This document shows positions 35,511 through 43,132 of a DNA stretch of 64,000 nt, one piece after another (within the stretch, counting starts at the first letter, position 1; each line of letters begins with the position of its first letter). Location of the stretch: the NCBI GenBank assembly GCA_023663365.1, contig JAMPHP010000003.1, forward strand, positions 16,569 through 80,568, in the 5' to 3' direction. The translations under genes and the position numbers were made by a program. The stretch is from Muribaculaceae bacterium. GTDB taxonomy: Bacteria > Bacteroidota > Bacteroidia > Bacteroidales > Muribaculaceae. Below the pieces are notes generated by a model, which had not been told where the DNA came from, made no database searches, and saw only the letters and a program-made list of their open reading frames with translations.

Positions 35511-36969
35511 CGGCAAGGAGCTTTTCGGCCATCGACGCGGCTGCTTTTCGGCCATCGCCCATGGCGAGAATCACGGTGGCACCACCACGCACGATGTCGC
35601 CACCGGCAAAGATGGTGGGGATGGAGGTACACAGCCCTTCATCCACGGCAAGTGTGCCGCGGTCGGTCACATTAAGGCCGTCGATACTTGCAGGCACAAG
35701 CGGGTTGGGCGATACACCCACGCTCACTATCACCTGATCGACTTCGATAGTGTCGATGGCTCCCTCAACGGCCACCGGCCGACGGCGTCCCGACGCGTCG
35801 GGCTCGCCAAGAGCCATCCGCTGCACTCGCATGGCACACACGCGTCCGCGCTCGTCGCCGATATATTCTATAGGATTGCACAGTGTGAGGAACTCCACGC
35901 CTTCTTCCTTGGCATGGTGCACTTCCTCGATGCGGGCGGGCATTTCGCTCTCGCTGCGGCGATACACTATCATTGCGTGCTCGGCACCCATGCGGCGTGC
36001 GGTGCGCACCGAGTCCATGGCGGTGTTGCCGCCACCTACCACAGCCACTCTCAGGCCTTTGAGCACGGGAGTGTCGGAGCCTGCGCGTCCGGCTCCCATC
36101 AGATTGATGCGGGTGAGGTATTCGTTGCTCGACATCACACCGGAGAGGTCTTCGCCGGGTATGCCCATGAAGCGTGGCAGGCCTGCTCCCGATCCCACGA
36201 AGATTCCTTTGAAGCCCATGTTGAGCATGTCGTCGTAGCTGAGTGTCTTGCCAATCACTGTATCGGTGTGGAAGCGCACGCCCATGGATCGCAGGCTGTC
36301 GAGCTCGGCCTCTACCACACTGTTGGGCAGGCGGAACTCAGGGATGCCGTAGATGAGTACGCCGCCCACTTCGTGAAGAGCCTCGAACACATCCACCTCG
36401 AAGCCGCGGCGAGCCATGTCGCCGGCGAACGACAAGCCGGATGGGCCCGAACCGACGACGGCCACTTTGATGCCGTTGGAGGTGCGGTCGGCGGCAGTCT
36501 CGGTGAGGCCTTCGCTGCGTGCCGTATCGGCGGCATAGCGCTCGAGATAGCCGATGGCTACCGGCTCTTTCTTCATCTTATGGTAGATACAGCGGCTCTC
36601 GCACTGCTTTTCCTGCGGGCAGACACGACCGCAGACGGCGGGAAGAGCGCTGGTGGTGCGGAGCACACGCGAGGCCTCGGCGATGTCGCCGCGCTGGATG
36701 TTCTTTATGAAATCGGGGATTGCGATGCTCACCGGGCAGCCCTCCATGCAGGTGGGGGTAGGGCAGTCGAGGCAGCGTGTAGCCTCGAGGGTAGCCTGCT
36801 CGGCCGAGAGGCCGCTGTTCACTTCTTCATTGTTGGTGATGCGGTAGTCGGCAGGGAGCTGAGGCATCACTACACGGGGGATGGCGGTGCGCTCTTTGGC
36901 GGGCATGGCATCGCGCAGAGCCACGCGCCATGCGGCGTCGCGGCCTTTATCTGTTTTCACTTCACTCAT
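35503..36969 (-). CDS. NADPH-binding GltD/NfnB-like oxidoreductase subunit
   Basis: 488 residues from ATG 36969, which overlaps the previous TGA (ATGA); the frame to 37134 belongs to another reading. An N-terminal double 4Fe-4S region (CLDCPTPTCMEGCPVSI and CGRVCPQEKQCESRC) precedes an FAD domain (VVGSGPSGLSFAGDMARRG) and an NADPH domain (VVGGGNTAMDSVRTARRMGA). Commonly named glutamate synthase small subunit (gltA), but with no large subunit gene here and with an NfnA/SudB-like partner next to it, NfnB or sulfide dehydrogenase SudA is the better reading: it would link NADPH, NADH and ferredoxin in the cytoplasm. Function rests on neighbours. Confidence 0.9.
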   Translation of the reverse strand: MSEVKTDKGRDAAWRVALRDAMPAKERTAIPRVVMPQLPADYRITNNEEVNSGLSAEQATLEATRCLDCPTPTCMEGCPVSIAIPDFIKNIQRGDIAEASRVLRTTSALPAVCGRVCPQEKQCESRCIYHKMKKEPVAIGYLERYAADTARSEGLTETAADRTSNGIKVAVVGSGPSGLSFAGDMARRGFEVDVFEALHEVGGVLIYGIPEFRLPNSVVEAELDSLRSMGVRFHTDTVIGKTLSYDDMLNMGFKGIFVGSGAGLPRFMGIPGEDLSGVMSSNEYLTRINLMGAGRAGSDTPVLKGLRVAVVGGGNTAMDSVRTARRMGAEHAMIVYRRSESEMPARIEEVHHAKEEGVEFLTLCNPIEYIGDERGRVCAMRVQRMALGEPDASGRRRPVAVEGAIDTIEVDQVIVSVGVSPNPLVPASIDGLNVTDRGTLAVDEGLCTSIPTIFAGGDIVRGGATVILAMGDGRKAAASMAEKLLADA

Positions 36970-37757
36970 TTGGCGTCGTAAGCTTTCATTCGCATAATCA
37001 TACTGTCGAAATCCACCTGATGTGCGTCGAACTCGGGGCCGTCGACACACACAAAGCGCATCTTGCCGCCCACTGTCACGCGGCAGGCTCCGCACATGCC
37101 CGTGCCATCTACCATGATAGTGTTGAGCGAGCATACGGTGGGAATTTCATATTTCTTGGTGAGCAGTGCCACAAACTTCATCATCACCGCAGGACCTATC
37201 GCAACCACTTCGGCCACGTTGCCGCGCTGAATCACTTCCTCAACACCGGCTGTCACAAGGCCTTTGCGCCCGGCCGAGCCGTCGTCGGTCATGATCACCA
37301 CTTCGTCGCTGTAGCGGCGTACTTCGTCTTCAAGGATAATCAGGTCCTTGTTGCGGGCGGCAAGCACACTCACCACATGGTTGCCGGCTTCTTTCATGGC
37401 CTTGATGATAGGCAGCAGCGGTGCGATACCCACACCACCTCCGCAGCACACCACGGTGCCGTTGCGGAGGCCTATGTCGGTAGCGCGTCCGAGAGGACCA
37501 ACGAGGTCGGTAAGGCTGTCGCCGGGTTCAAGTGCACATATCTTGCGGGTCGATACACCCACAGCCTGAACTACGAGGGTGATTGTTCCTGCTTTCACAT
37601 CGGCGTCGGCTATCGTGAGCGGGATGCGTTCGCCTCCCTCGCCGCAGCGCACTATCACGAAGTGACCGGCACGGCGGGCCTTGGCTACCTCGGGAGCCTT
37701 AACGACCAAGCGTACAACATTTTCAGAGAAATAAGACTTCTCGACTATAAGGTTCAT
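36966..37757 (-). CDS. NfnA/SudB-like FAD/NAD-binding oxidoreductase subunit
   Basis: 263 residues, like the dihydroorotate dehydrogenase electron-transfer subunit. FAD-binding barrel (APEVAKARRAGHFVIVRCGEGGERIPLTIAD), NAD-binding part (VCCGGGVGIAPLLPIIKAM) and a C-terminal 2Fe-2S motif with CSLNTIMVDGTGMCGACRV and a later FVCVDGPEFD. With the GltD-like subunit it would form an Nfn-type transhydrogenase or sulfide dehydrogenase. First gene of a four-gene minus operon ending in znuC. Promoter: -7 box at 37782-37789. Confidence 0.9.
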   Translation of the reverse strand: MNLIVEKSYFSENVVRLVVKAPEVAKARRAGHFVIVRCGEGGERIPLTIADADVKAGTITLVVQAVGVSTRKICALEPGDSLTDLVGPLGRATDIGLRNGTVVCCGGGVGIAPLLPIIKAMKEAGNHVVSVLAARNKDLIILEDEVRRYSDEVVIMTDDGSAGRKGLVTAGVEEVIQRGNVAEVVAIGPAVMMKFVALLTKKYEIPTVCSLNTIMVDGTGMCGACRVTVGGKMRFVCVDGPEFDAHQVDFDSMIMRMKAYDAK

Positions 37758-37776
37758 ATACTATAATTCGGTTTTG

Positions 37777-37809
37777 TTGTGCAAAATTAGTGAAAAATTT
37801 ATATATTTG
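37777..37809 (+). promoter_or_regulatory. Promoter of the GH89 gene
   Basis: TATATTTG at 37802-37809 is a full -7 match; a TTG at 37777-37779 lies 22 bases upstream. Predicted start near 37816, 17 bases before ATG 37833. It overlaps the divergent redox promoter. Confidence 0.6.
37782..37789 (-). promoter_or_regulatory. -7 box TAATTTTG for the nfn-znu operon
   Basis: Full TAnnTTTG match on the minus strand; predicted start near 37775, about 18 bases before ATG 37757. No TTTG at the usual distance. The two divergent -7 boxes lie 12 bases apart, so use of one may hinder the other. Confidence 0.55.
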
Positions 37810-37832
37810 CACTCTCAATTATCTATTAATAT

Positions 37833-40004
37833 ATGAAACGTAGTTTATTACTAATGCTCGCATTAGGCTTCCTTGCCCTTGCCGGCGCGTCGAAGAGTCT
37901 CGACGACATGAGCCGACGCCTTTTCGGCGACAGGGCCGACTCTTTCCGATTCATCAACATTACCGACAGCGTGGAGCGCTACCGTGTGAGCGCCGCCGAC
38001 GGCAAAATCACGATCGAAGGCAGCACACCTTCAGCTATGGCCGTCGGGCTCAACCGCTATCTGCGCGAACTGTGCGGCACCGATGTGTCGTGGTATCTCT
38101 CTGAGCCGGTTGTGCTTCCGGCCAATCTGCCGCTTCCGACCGAGGCCCTCGAGGGTGAAGCCCGCTCCGACATGCGTTTCTTCCTCAACTATTGCACCTA
38201 CGGCTATACGATGCCTTTCTGGTCGTGGGCCGACTGGGAGCGTCTGATCGACTGGATGGCTCTTCAAGGCGTGAATATGCCGCTCGCCATTGCCGGCCAG
38301 GAAGCCGTGTGGCAACGTGTGTGGCGCTCTCTGGGTCTCGACGACGACACTATCCGCGCCTACTACACCGGCCCGGCGCATCTTCCCTGGCACCGTATGC
38401 TCAACGTCGACCGCTGGGACGGCCCGCTTCCCCAAAGCTATATCGATGCACAGGAGGCATTGCAGAAGAAGATTGTGGAGCGCGCACGCGAGCTCGGCAT
38501 GAAGCCCATTCTGCCCGCTTTCGCCGGTCATGTGCCACCGGCTCTCGGCGAGGTTTTCCCTGAAGTTAAAATTCATCCTATGAGCAAGTGGGGCGGTCTC
38601 GACCCCGAGAAATACCGCTCATATTTCATCGAGCCCACCGAAGCGCTGTTCGACACTATTCAGAGCCGCTTTATCGCCGAGCAGACAAAGACTTTCGGCA
38701 CCGACCATATTTACGGCCTCGATCCTTTCAATGAGATTGAGGTGCCCTCGTGGGAGGAGGACTATCTGCGGTCGGCTTCCGAGCGTATCTACTCCACACT
38801 CGAGACGGCCGACCCCGAGGCGCGATGGCTGCAGATGGCGTGGATGTTCCACTACATGAGCCGCCTGTGGACGCCCGAGCGCGTAAAGGCTTTCCTATCG
38901 GGCGTCGATGCCGATAAGATGATTCTTCTCGACTATTACTGCGACCTCAACCCGCTTTGGCGCTCCACCGACGCATTCCATGGCCGTCAGTTCATCTGGT
39001 GCTACCTCGGCAACTTCGGTGGCAACTCTTTCCTTGTGGGCGACATGGACGTAGTGAAGGAGCGCACCGACAGTGTATATGCCGCAAATCTTCCAAACAT
39101 GGCAGGCGTGGGCGGCACGCTCGAAGGCCTCGACCTCAACCGCCACATGCACTCTTACACCCTCGACCGCGCCTGGAAGCACAAGGGTGCTCCCGACTCT
39201 CCCGATGAATGGATTGAGATGTGGGCAGGCAGCAGAGGTGCCGATCAGGACAAAGCCATCGCCGAGGCTTGGCATGAACTTTACCGCGACATCTATCACG
39301 CCACCTCTACGAGCCAGGGCTCACTCGTAAACTCCAAGCCCTGCTTCGAGGAGTTCTACAACTGGGCTGTCAACAACCGCATCAAGTACGACAACAAGCG
39401 CCTGGTCGAGATATGGAAAAAACTCATCGACGCCAATGCCACCGGGCATGCTCACGACTACGATGTGGTAAACGTAGGCCGGCAGGCTCTCGGCAATAAT
39501 TTCAAAGTCCTTCGCGACCGCTTTAAAGCCGCTTACGATGCCCGCGATGTGGCAGCCATGCGCCGCGAGGCTGAGGCTATCGACGAGGCTATAGCCGACA
39601 TTGACCTGCTGCTGGCTTGTGTGCCTGAGTTCAGCTTCAAAAAATGGATTGACGATGCCCGCTCCTACGGTACATCTGCCGAAGAGGCCGATTACTACGA
39701 GACCAATGCCCGCCGTCTCGTCACCACCTGGACGCAGACTCCCGGCAGCCTCAACGACTATGCCAACCGCGACATGACAGGCCTCACCGGTAATTTCTAC
39801 CGTGGACGTTGGCGCCTGTTTACCGACGAATTGATTGCTCGAGTGGAGCGTGGTGAGGAATTTAAAGGCAAAGGCGATCCGTTCTACGACACTCTCTCGG
39901 AGTGGGAATGGAACTGGGCCGAGAACCGCGAGCCCGCGCCCGAGTCACCGGCAACTCCCGCTGTAAGCACAGCCCGCCGTCTCTACGACAAATACTTCAA
40001 GTAA
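37833..40004 (+). CDS. Alpha-N-acetylglucosaminidase, GH89 family
   Basis: 723 residues with a signal peptide (about 1-19). The order is that of NAGLU/GH89: a small N-terminal domain (VERYRVSAADGKITIEGSTPSAMAVGLNRYL), the TIM barrel (YCTYGYTMPFWSWADWERLIDWMALQGVNMPLA, YGLDPFNEIEVPSW with a likely acid Glu, LDYYCDLNPLWRSTDAFHGRQFIWCYLGNFGG) and an all-helical C-terminal domain. It removes terminal alpha-linked GlcNAc, as found in gastric mucin and heparan sulfate. It stands alone, with its own promoter and a strong terminator, without SusC/SusD genes. Confidence 0.95.
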   Translation: MKRSLLLMLALGFLALAGASKSLDDMSRRLFGDRADSFRFINITDSVERYRVSAADGKITIEGSTPSAMAVGLNRYLRELCGTDVSWYLSEPVVLPANLPLPTEALEGEARSDMRFFLNYCTYGYTMPFWSWADWERLIDWMALQGVNMPLAIAGQEAVWQRVWRSLGLDDDTIRAYYTGPAHLPWHRMLNVDRWDGPLPQSYIDAQEALQKKIVERARELGMKPILPAFAGHVPPALGEVFPEVKIHPMSKWGGLDPEKYRSYFIEPTEALFDTIQSRFIAEQTKTFGTDHIYGLDPFNEIEVPSWEEDYLRSASERIYSTLETADPEARWLQMAWMFHYMSRLWTPERVKAFLSGVDADKMILLDYYCDLNPLWRSTDAFHGRQFIWCYLGNFGGNSFLVGDMDVVKERTDSVYAANLPNMAGVGGTLEGLDLNRHMHSYTLDRAWKHKGAPDSPDEWIEMWAGSRGADQDKAIAEAWHELYRDIYHATSTSQGSLVNSKPCFEEFYNWAVNNRIKYDNKRLVEIWKKLIDANATGHAHDYDVVNVGRQALGNNFKVLRDRFKAAYDARDVAAMRREAEAIDEAIADIDLLLACVPEFSFKKWIDDARSYGTSAEEADYYETNARRLVTTWTQTPGSLNDYANRDMTGLTGNFYRGRWRLFTDELIARVERGEEFKGKGDPFYDTLSEWEWNWAENREPAPESPATPAVSTARRLYDKYFK

Positions 40005-40020
40005 GAGCTCAAACGCAAAA

Positions 40021-40060
40021 AATCGGTGCACAGGTCGCAAGGTCTGTGCACCGATTTTTT
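40021..40060. terminator. Strong bidirectional terminator
   Basis: A perfect 13-base stem: AATCGGTGCACAG (40021-40033) and CTGTGCACCGATT (40044-40056), with TTTT after it and an A-run before it. It ends the GH89 gene and the minus-strand gene stopping at 40076. Confidence 0.88.
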
Positions 40061-40075
40061 GCGATGTATATGAGC

Positions 40076-40513
40076 TTACTTAATAAAGCTCTTAAGGTCA
40101 AGCTCGGCCTTTTGCGGGTATATATCCAGGAATTTGAGTTTGCCATCGGAAAGGATGGCTCGCACCGTGATGAAAGTGTAATCGCTTTCCGGAGCCCATT
40201 TATATCGAACCAGATATTCATCGTCGTTCTTTAGCGGATAGACACTGAGCGACTGTATGGCGTAGCCCGAAACATCTTGTGCATGAATGACTGCGTCGGC
40301 GTCGTATTGAGCGGTATAGCCGGCAAGTTTCGCTATCAACTCGGCCGACATATGCTTTTTCATCAACTCTACGTTTGCGCTTTCATCCTTCTCTGAGTTC
40401 TGCATATATGCCACGTAGAAATCTTTTATCTGCTCCTCGCACTGTCCGTAGGAAAATAGTGCACTCATTGAGAACACGGCGACGATTAGCGCCTTTAATA
40501 TCTTATTCTCCAT
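40076..40513 (-). CDS. Small secreted protein, DUF3828-like
   Basis: 145 residues with a signal peptide (about 1-23, ending SYGQCEEQ). The mature part (CEEQIKDFYVAYMQNSEKDESANVELMKKHMSAELIAKL and VRYKWAPESDYTFITVRAILSDGKLKFLDIYP) has the look of DUF3828/NTF2-like periplasmic proteins of Bacteroidetes. It starts 10 bases after the pyrD stop, so it is probably transcribed with pyrK-pyrD, though a functional link is not evident. Family name is by resemblance. Confidence 0.65.
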   Translation of the reverse strand: MENKILKALIVAVFSMSALFSYGQCEEQIKDFYVAYMQNSEKDESANVELMKKHMSAELIAKLAGYTAQYDADAVIHAQDVSGYAIQSLSVYPLKNDDEYLVRYKWAPESDYTFITVRAILSDGKLKFLDIYPQKAELDLKSFIK

Positions 40514-40523
40514 ATTATAATTA

Positions 40524-41429
40524 TTATATTATCCCGCGCAGATCCATCAGGCGGTCTATGTGGTGGCGCGAGCAGTAGTCGGTGAGGCCGTCGATGATTT
40601 TCATTGTCACCGAGGGGTCGACGAAGTTGTATGTGCCTACCTGAATGGCTGAGGCTCCGGCCATGATGAACTCGAGGGCATCGTTGGCCGAGGTAATGCC
40701 TCCAAGGCCAACCACGGGGATATTCACGGCTTTGGCCACTTGCCACACCATGCGCACAGCCACGGGCTTCACTGCCGGGCCGGAGAGTCCGCCGGTGACG
40801 GTGGAGAGGAAGGGACGGCGGCGCTCCACATCGATAGCCATGCCAAGGAGCGTGTTGATGAGCGACACGCTGTCGGCTCCGGCAGCCTCAACAGCCTTCG
40901 CTATGTCGGCGATAGATGTCACGTTGGGCGAGAGCTTCACCATGAGGTGGCCCTTCCATGCTTTGCGCACGGCCTCTACCACAGATGCAGCGCCGGCAGC
41001 GGTAGTGCCGAAGGCCATACCGCCTTGCTTCACATTGGGGCACGATATATTGAGCTCTATGGTGCGGATAGCCGTGCCTTCGGCCAGTCGCTCCGCAGTG
41101 GCTACATAATCAGCCACGCAGGCTCCCGATACGTTGACGATGACTTCTGAGTCACAACCCGCCAACTGTGGGTATATATGCTCTACGAAATGGTCGACGC
41201 CTTTATTCTGAAGCCCTACGGCGTTGAGCATACCCGATGGCGTCTCGGCCATGCGCGGATAGTCGTTGCCCTGGCGCGGCTCAAGTGTGGTACCTTTCAC
41301 CACAAACCCTCCGAGCTTGTCGAGGTCAAGGAAGTCGGTGTATTCAAGGCCGTAGCCGAATGTTCCCGAGGCGGTGAGCACGGGATTTTTCAAGGCGATG
41401 TCGCCCAGCGAAGTCGATAAGTCTACCAT
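40524..41429 (-). CDS. pyrD: Dihydroorotate dehydrogenase B, catalytic subunit
   Basis: 301 residues from ATG 41429. FMN-dependent class 1B enzyme: [14 protein letters not shown] near the N-terminus, the active-site Cys in [13 protein letters not shown], and FMN-binding [26 protein letters not shown]. It oxidises dihydroorotate to orotate in pyrimidine synthesis, passing electrons through PyrK to NAD+. The pyrK gene lies upstream with a 7-base overlap (41423-41429). Confidence 0.96.
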   Translation of the reverse strand: MVDLSTSLGDIALKNPVLTASGTFGYGLEYTDFLDLDKLGGFVVKGTTLEPRQGNDYPRMAETPSGMLNAVGLQNKGVDHFVEHIYPQLAGCDSEVIVNVSGACVADYVATAERLAEGTAIRTIELNISCPNVKQGGMAFGTTAAGAASVVEAVRKAWKGHLMVKLSPNVTSIADIAKAVEAAGADSVSLINTLLGMAIDVERRRPFLSTVTGGLSGPAVKPVAVRMVWQVAKAVNIPVVGLGGITSANDALEFIMAGASAIQVGTYNFVDPSVTMKIIDGLTDYCSRHHIDRLMDLRGII

Positions 41430-42187
41430 GGCAATTCGTCGATATTGAATACAGGGCCGTCGGTGCACACGCAGCGGTTACCCGTAGTTGTTTTCTCCAC
41501 ACAGCAAAGGCATGCCCCGAGGCCGCAGGCCATCTTGTTCTCGAGCGAGAACTGCACCCGCATGTCGCCACGGCCTTGCGCAAGGCGATGCACGGCTTTC
41601 ATCATCGGCATGGGGCCACACACCTGCATGAGCGCGTAGTCGGCGGCAAAGGCCGTGTGCTCGGTGACGAGGCCGTGAAATCCTTCACTGCCGTCGTCGG
41701 TGCAGAGGTGCAACTCGGCCACTTCTGCAAGGCGCTCGCACAGGGCAGCATCTGGTGCGGTGCGCTCACCATATATAATCACGGGAGTGGCTCCGGCTTC
41801 ACGTAGTTTGCGGGCTTGATAGTAGAGTGGGGCAACACCGACACCACCACCCACGAGAAGGACGCGCTCGCCCGGTGATGCCTGCAAGAATCCTCGGCCA
41901 AGAGGAGCAAGCACATTGAGCGTGTCACCGACCTGATAGCTGAAAAGAGCTTCGCTGGCCCGGCCCAGAGATTTTATCAGAAGTTCGAGCCTGGTCTCGT
42001 CGGCATTGAAGATGGAGAATGGGCGGCGAAGCAGCACATCGGCGCGGTCTACGGCCACTTCTACAAACTGTCCCGGCTGCATGGGAGGCATGGCGCTGCC
42101 GTCGGGTTGGCGCAGCTCCACATACAGCAAGTCGCCACGCAAGCGCCTGATGGCGGTCACACGGAGTGTCAACTGATACTTTTTCAT
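41423..42187 (-). CDS. pyrK: Dihydroorotate dehydrogenase B, electron-transfer subunit
   Basis: 254 residues. FAD domain ([24 protein letters not shown]), NAD domain ([23 protein letters not shown]) and a 2Fe-2S site with Cys residues in [13 protein letters not shown] and the later CVCTDGPVF. It carries electrons from PyrD to NAD+. A terminator for the tRNA gene lies just upstream (42207-42241), so transcription must begin in the short gap or read through. Confidence 0.95.
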   Translation of the reverse strand: MKKYQLTLRVTAIRRLRGDLLYVELRQPDGSAMPPMQPGQFVEVAVDRADVLLRRPFSIFNADETRLELLIKSLGRASEALFSYQVGDTLNVLAPLGRGFLQASPGERVLLVGGGVGVAPLYYQARKLREAGATPVIIYGERTAPDAALCERLAEVAELHLCTDDGSEGFHGLVTEHTAFAADYALMQVCGPMPMMKAVHRLAQGRGDMRVQFSLENKMACGLGACLCCVEKTTTGNRCVCTDGPVFNIDELPW

Positions 42188-42206
42188 CGTAGGGGTGAAG
42201 GTGAGT

Positions 42207-42241
42207 GTAAAAAAGAAGGCCGGAGCTGTTTGCTTCGGCCT
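42207..42241 (-). terminator. Terminator of the tRNA-Met gene
   Basis: AGGCCGGAGC (42217-42226) pairs with GCTTCGGCCT (42232-42241), 10 base pairs with one G-U; on the minus strand a T-rich tract follows at 42216-42209. Confidence 0.75.
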
Positions 42242-42264
42242 ATTGCGATGATTGGTTTATTAAG

Positions 42265-42338
42265 TGGCGGGAACGAGAATTGAACTCGTGACCTCCGGGT
42301 TATGAATCCGACGCTCTAACCAACTGAGCTATCCCGCC
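42265..42338 (-). tRNA. tRNA-Met (anticodon CAT), elongator type
   Basis: The 74-base minus-strand sequence folds as a cloverleaf: acceptor GGCGGGA/TCCCGCC (7 of 7 pairs), D-arm GCTC/GAGC, anticodon loop TTCATAA, T-arm ACGAG/CTCGT with loop TTCAATT, discriminator A. G1-C72 pairs, so it is not the initiator. CCA is not encoded. The anticodon stem TCGGA/CCCGG has a T-G pair at 27-43 and an A-C mismatch at 31-39. A tRNA-Ile with modified CAT cannot be fully excluded. Confidence 0.92.
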
Positions 42339-42349
42339 GTTTGCGAGTG

Positions 42350-42381
42350 CAAAGTTAGGCAGTATTTTTGAATTGACCAAA
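42350..42381 (-). promoter_or_regulatory. Promoter of the tRNA-Met gene
   Basis: On the minus strand TTTG (42381-42378), 20 bases, then TAACTTTG (42357-42350): a perfect match to the Bacteroides consensus, with the tRNA 5' end 12 bases downstream. Confidence 0.75.
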
Positions 42382-42437
42382 TTTTTTTGAAACTTTTTTG
42401 TGAAAAATATTTTTCACGCCTCTAATCCGATTTTTAT

Positions 42438-42468
42438 TTTGCAAGGAAAGGAATTATTCTTAACTTCG
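42438..42468 (+). promoter_or_regulatory. Promoter of the small barrel protein gene
   Basis: TTTG at 42438-42441, 19 bases, then TAACTTCG at 42461-42468 (one mismatch). Predicted start near 42475, before ATG 42494. Confidence 0.6.
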
Positions 42469-42493
42469 CCACGACATAATATACGTTTCAACT

Positions 42494-43054
42494 ATGAAAA
42501 AATTCTACCTTCTCGCCCTTCTGGCGATTATTTCGCTGGCCGCCAACGCTCAGCTCTATGTGGGCGGCTCTGTCGGCGCATGGCGCGGCTCCAACGACGA
42601 CGGCAATCTCACCACCACCATCAACATCCTTCCTGAAGTGGGCTACAATCTCAACGAAAAGCTGGCTGTCGGTACTACCATCGGTTGGGAGTACTCTCAC
42701 GTCACCGGCCTAGATGTCAATGTATTCCAGCTCTTTCCCTATGCCCGCTACACCTTCGTCAAGCTCGGCATCGTAAATCTCTTCTGCGATGGCACTGCCG
42801 GTTTCGGTGCAGGCAAAGCCAACTACGACGATGAGTACTTCGACGACGACAACGATGCCGCCTGCATCTGGGCCATCGGCCTCAAGCCCGGCATCTCGGT
42901 AAACATCAACGATAAGTGCAGCATCGTGGCTCACGTGGGCTTCTTCGGATATCAGGGTGCCAACAATGCCGCCAAGGATGTAGGTTACTCCGACCAATGG
43001 GGTCTCAGGCTTAGCGGAAACGATCTCAAGCTGAGCTTCTACTACACCTTCTGA
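42494..43054 (+). CDS. Small outer membrane beta-barrel protein
   Basis: 186 residues with a signal peptide (about 1-19, ending ANAQLY). The mature part has about eight alternating strands (LYVGGSVGAWRG, TINILPEVGYNLNEKLAVGTTIGWEY, FQLFPYARYTFVKLG) and ends in LKLSFYYTF with a terminal Phe. It fits the OmpA-like N-terminal/outer membrane protein beta-barrel family of Bacteroidetes, with a short Asp-rich loop (YDDEYFDDDNDA) that could bind cations. Single-gene unit with its own promoter and terminator. Function unknown. Confidence 0.85.
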   Translation: MKKFYLLALLAIISLAANAQLYVGGSVGAWRGSNDDGNLTTTINILPEVGYNLNEKLAVGTTIGWEYSHVTGLDVNVFQLFPYARYTFVKLGIVNLFCDGTAGFGAGKANYDDEYFDDDNDAACIWAIGLKPGISVNINDKCSIVAHVGFFGYQGANNAAKDVGYSDQWGLRLSGNDLKLSFYYTF

Positions 43055-43065
43055 CAATTCACATA

Positions 43066-43121
43066 GCATCATACAAAAAAACTTCGGCCCCGCTGCGGAG
43101 CCGAAGTTTTTTGTATGATGC
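43066..43121. terminator. Long bidirectional terminator
   Basis: A stem of about 22 pairs with one bulge: 43066-43088 against 43100-43121, built around ACTTCGGC/GCCGAAGT with A-run and T-run inside the stem. It lies between convergent genes ending at 43054 and 43133. Confidence 0.85.
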
Positions 43122-43132
43122 GATAAAGGGAT

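Noticed and set aside
35455-36981. A 508-codon plus-strand open frame opposite the GltD/NfnB-like gene
   Set aside because: It is a shadow of a real minus-strand gene; the translation is His/Cys/Ala-rich with no domain, a usual effect of codon bias in high-GC coding DNA.
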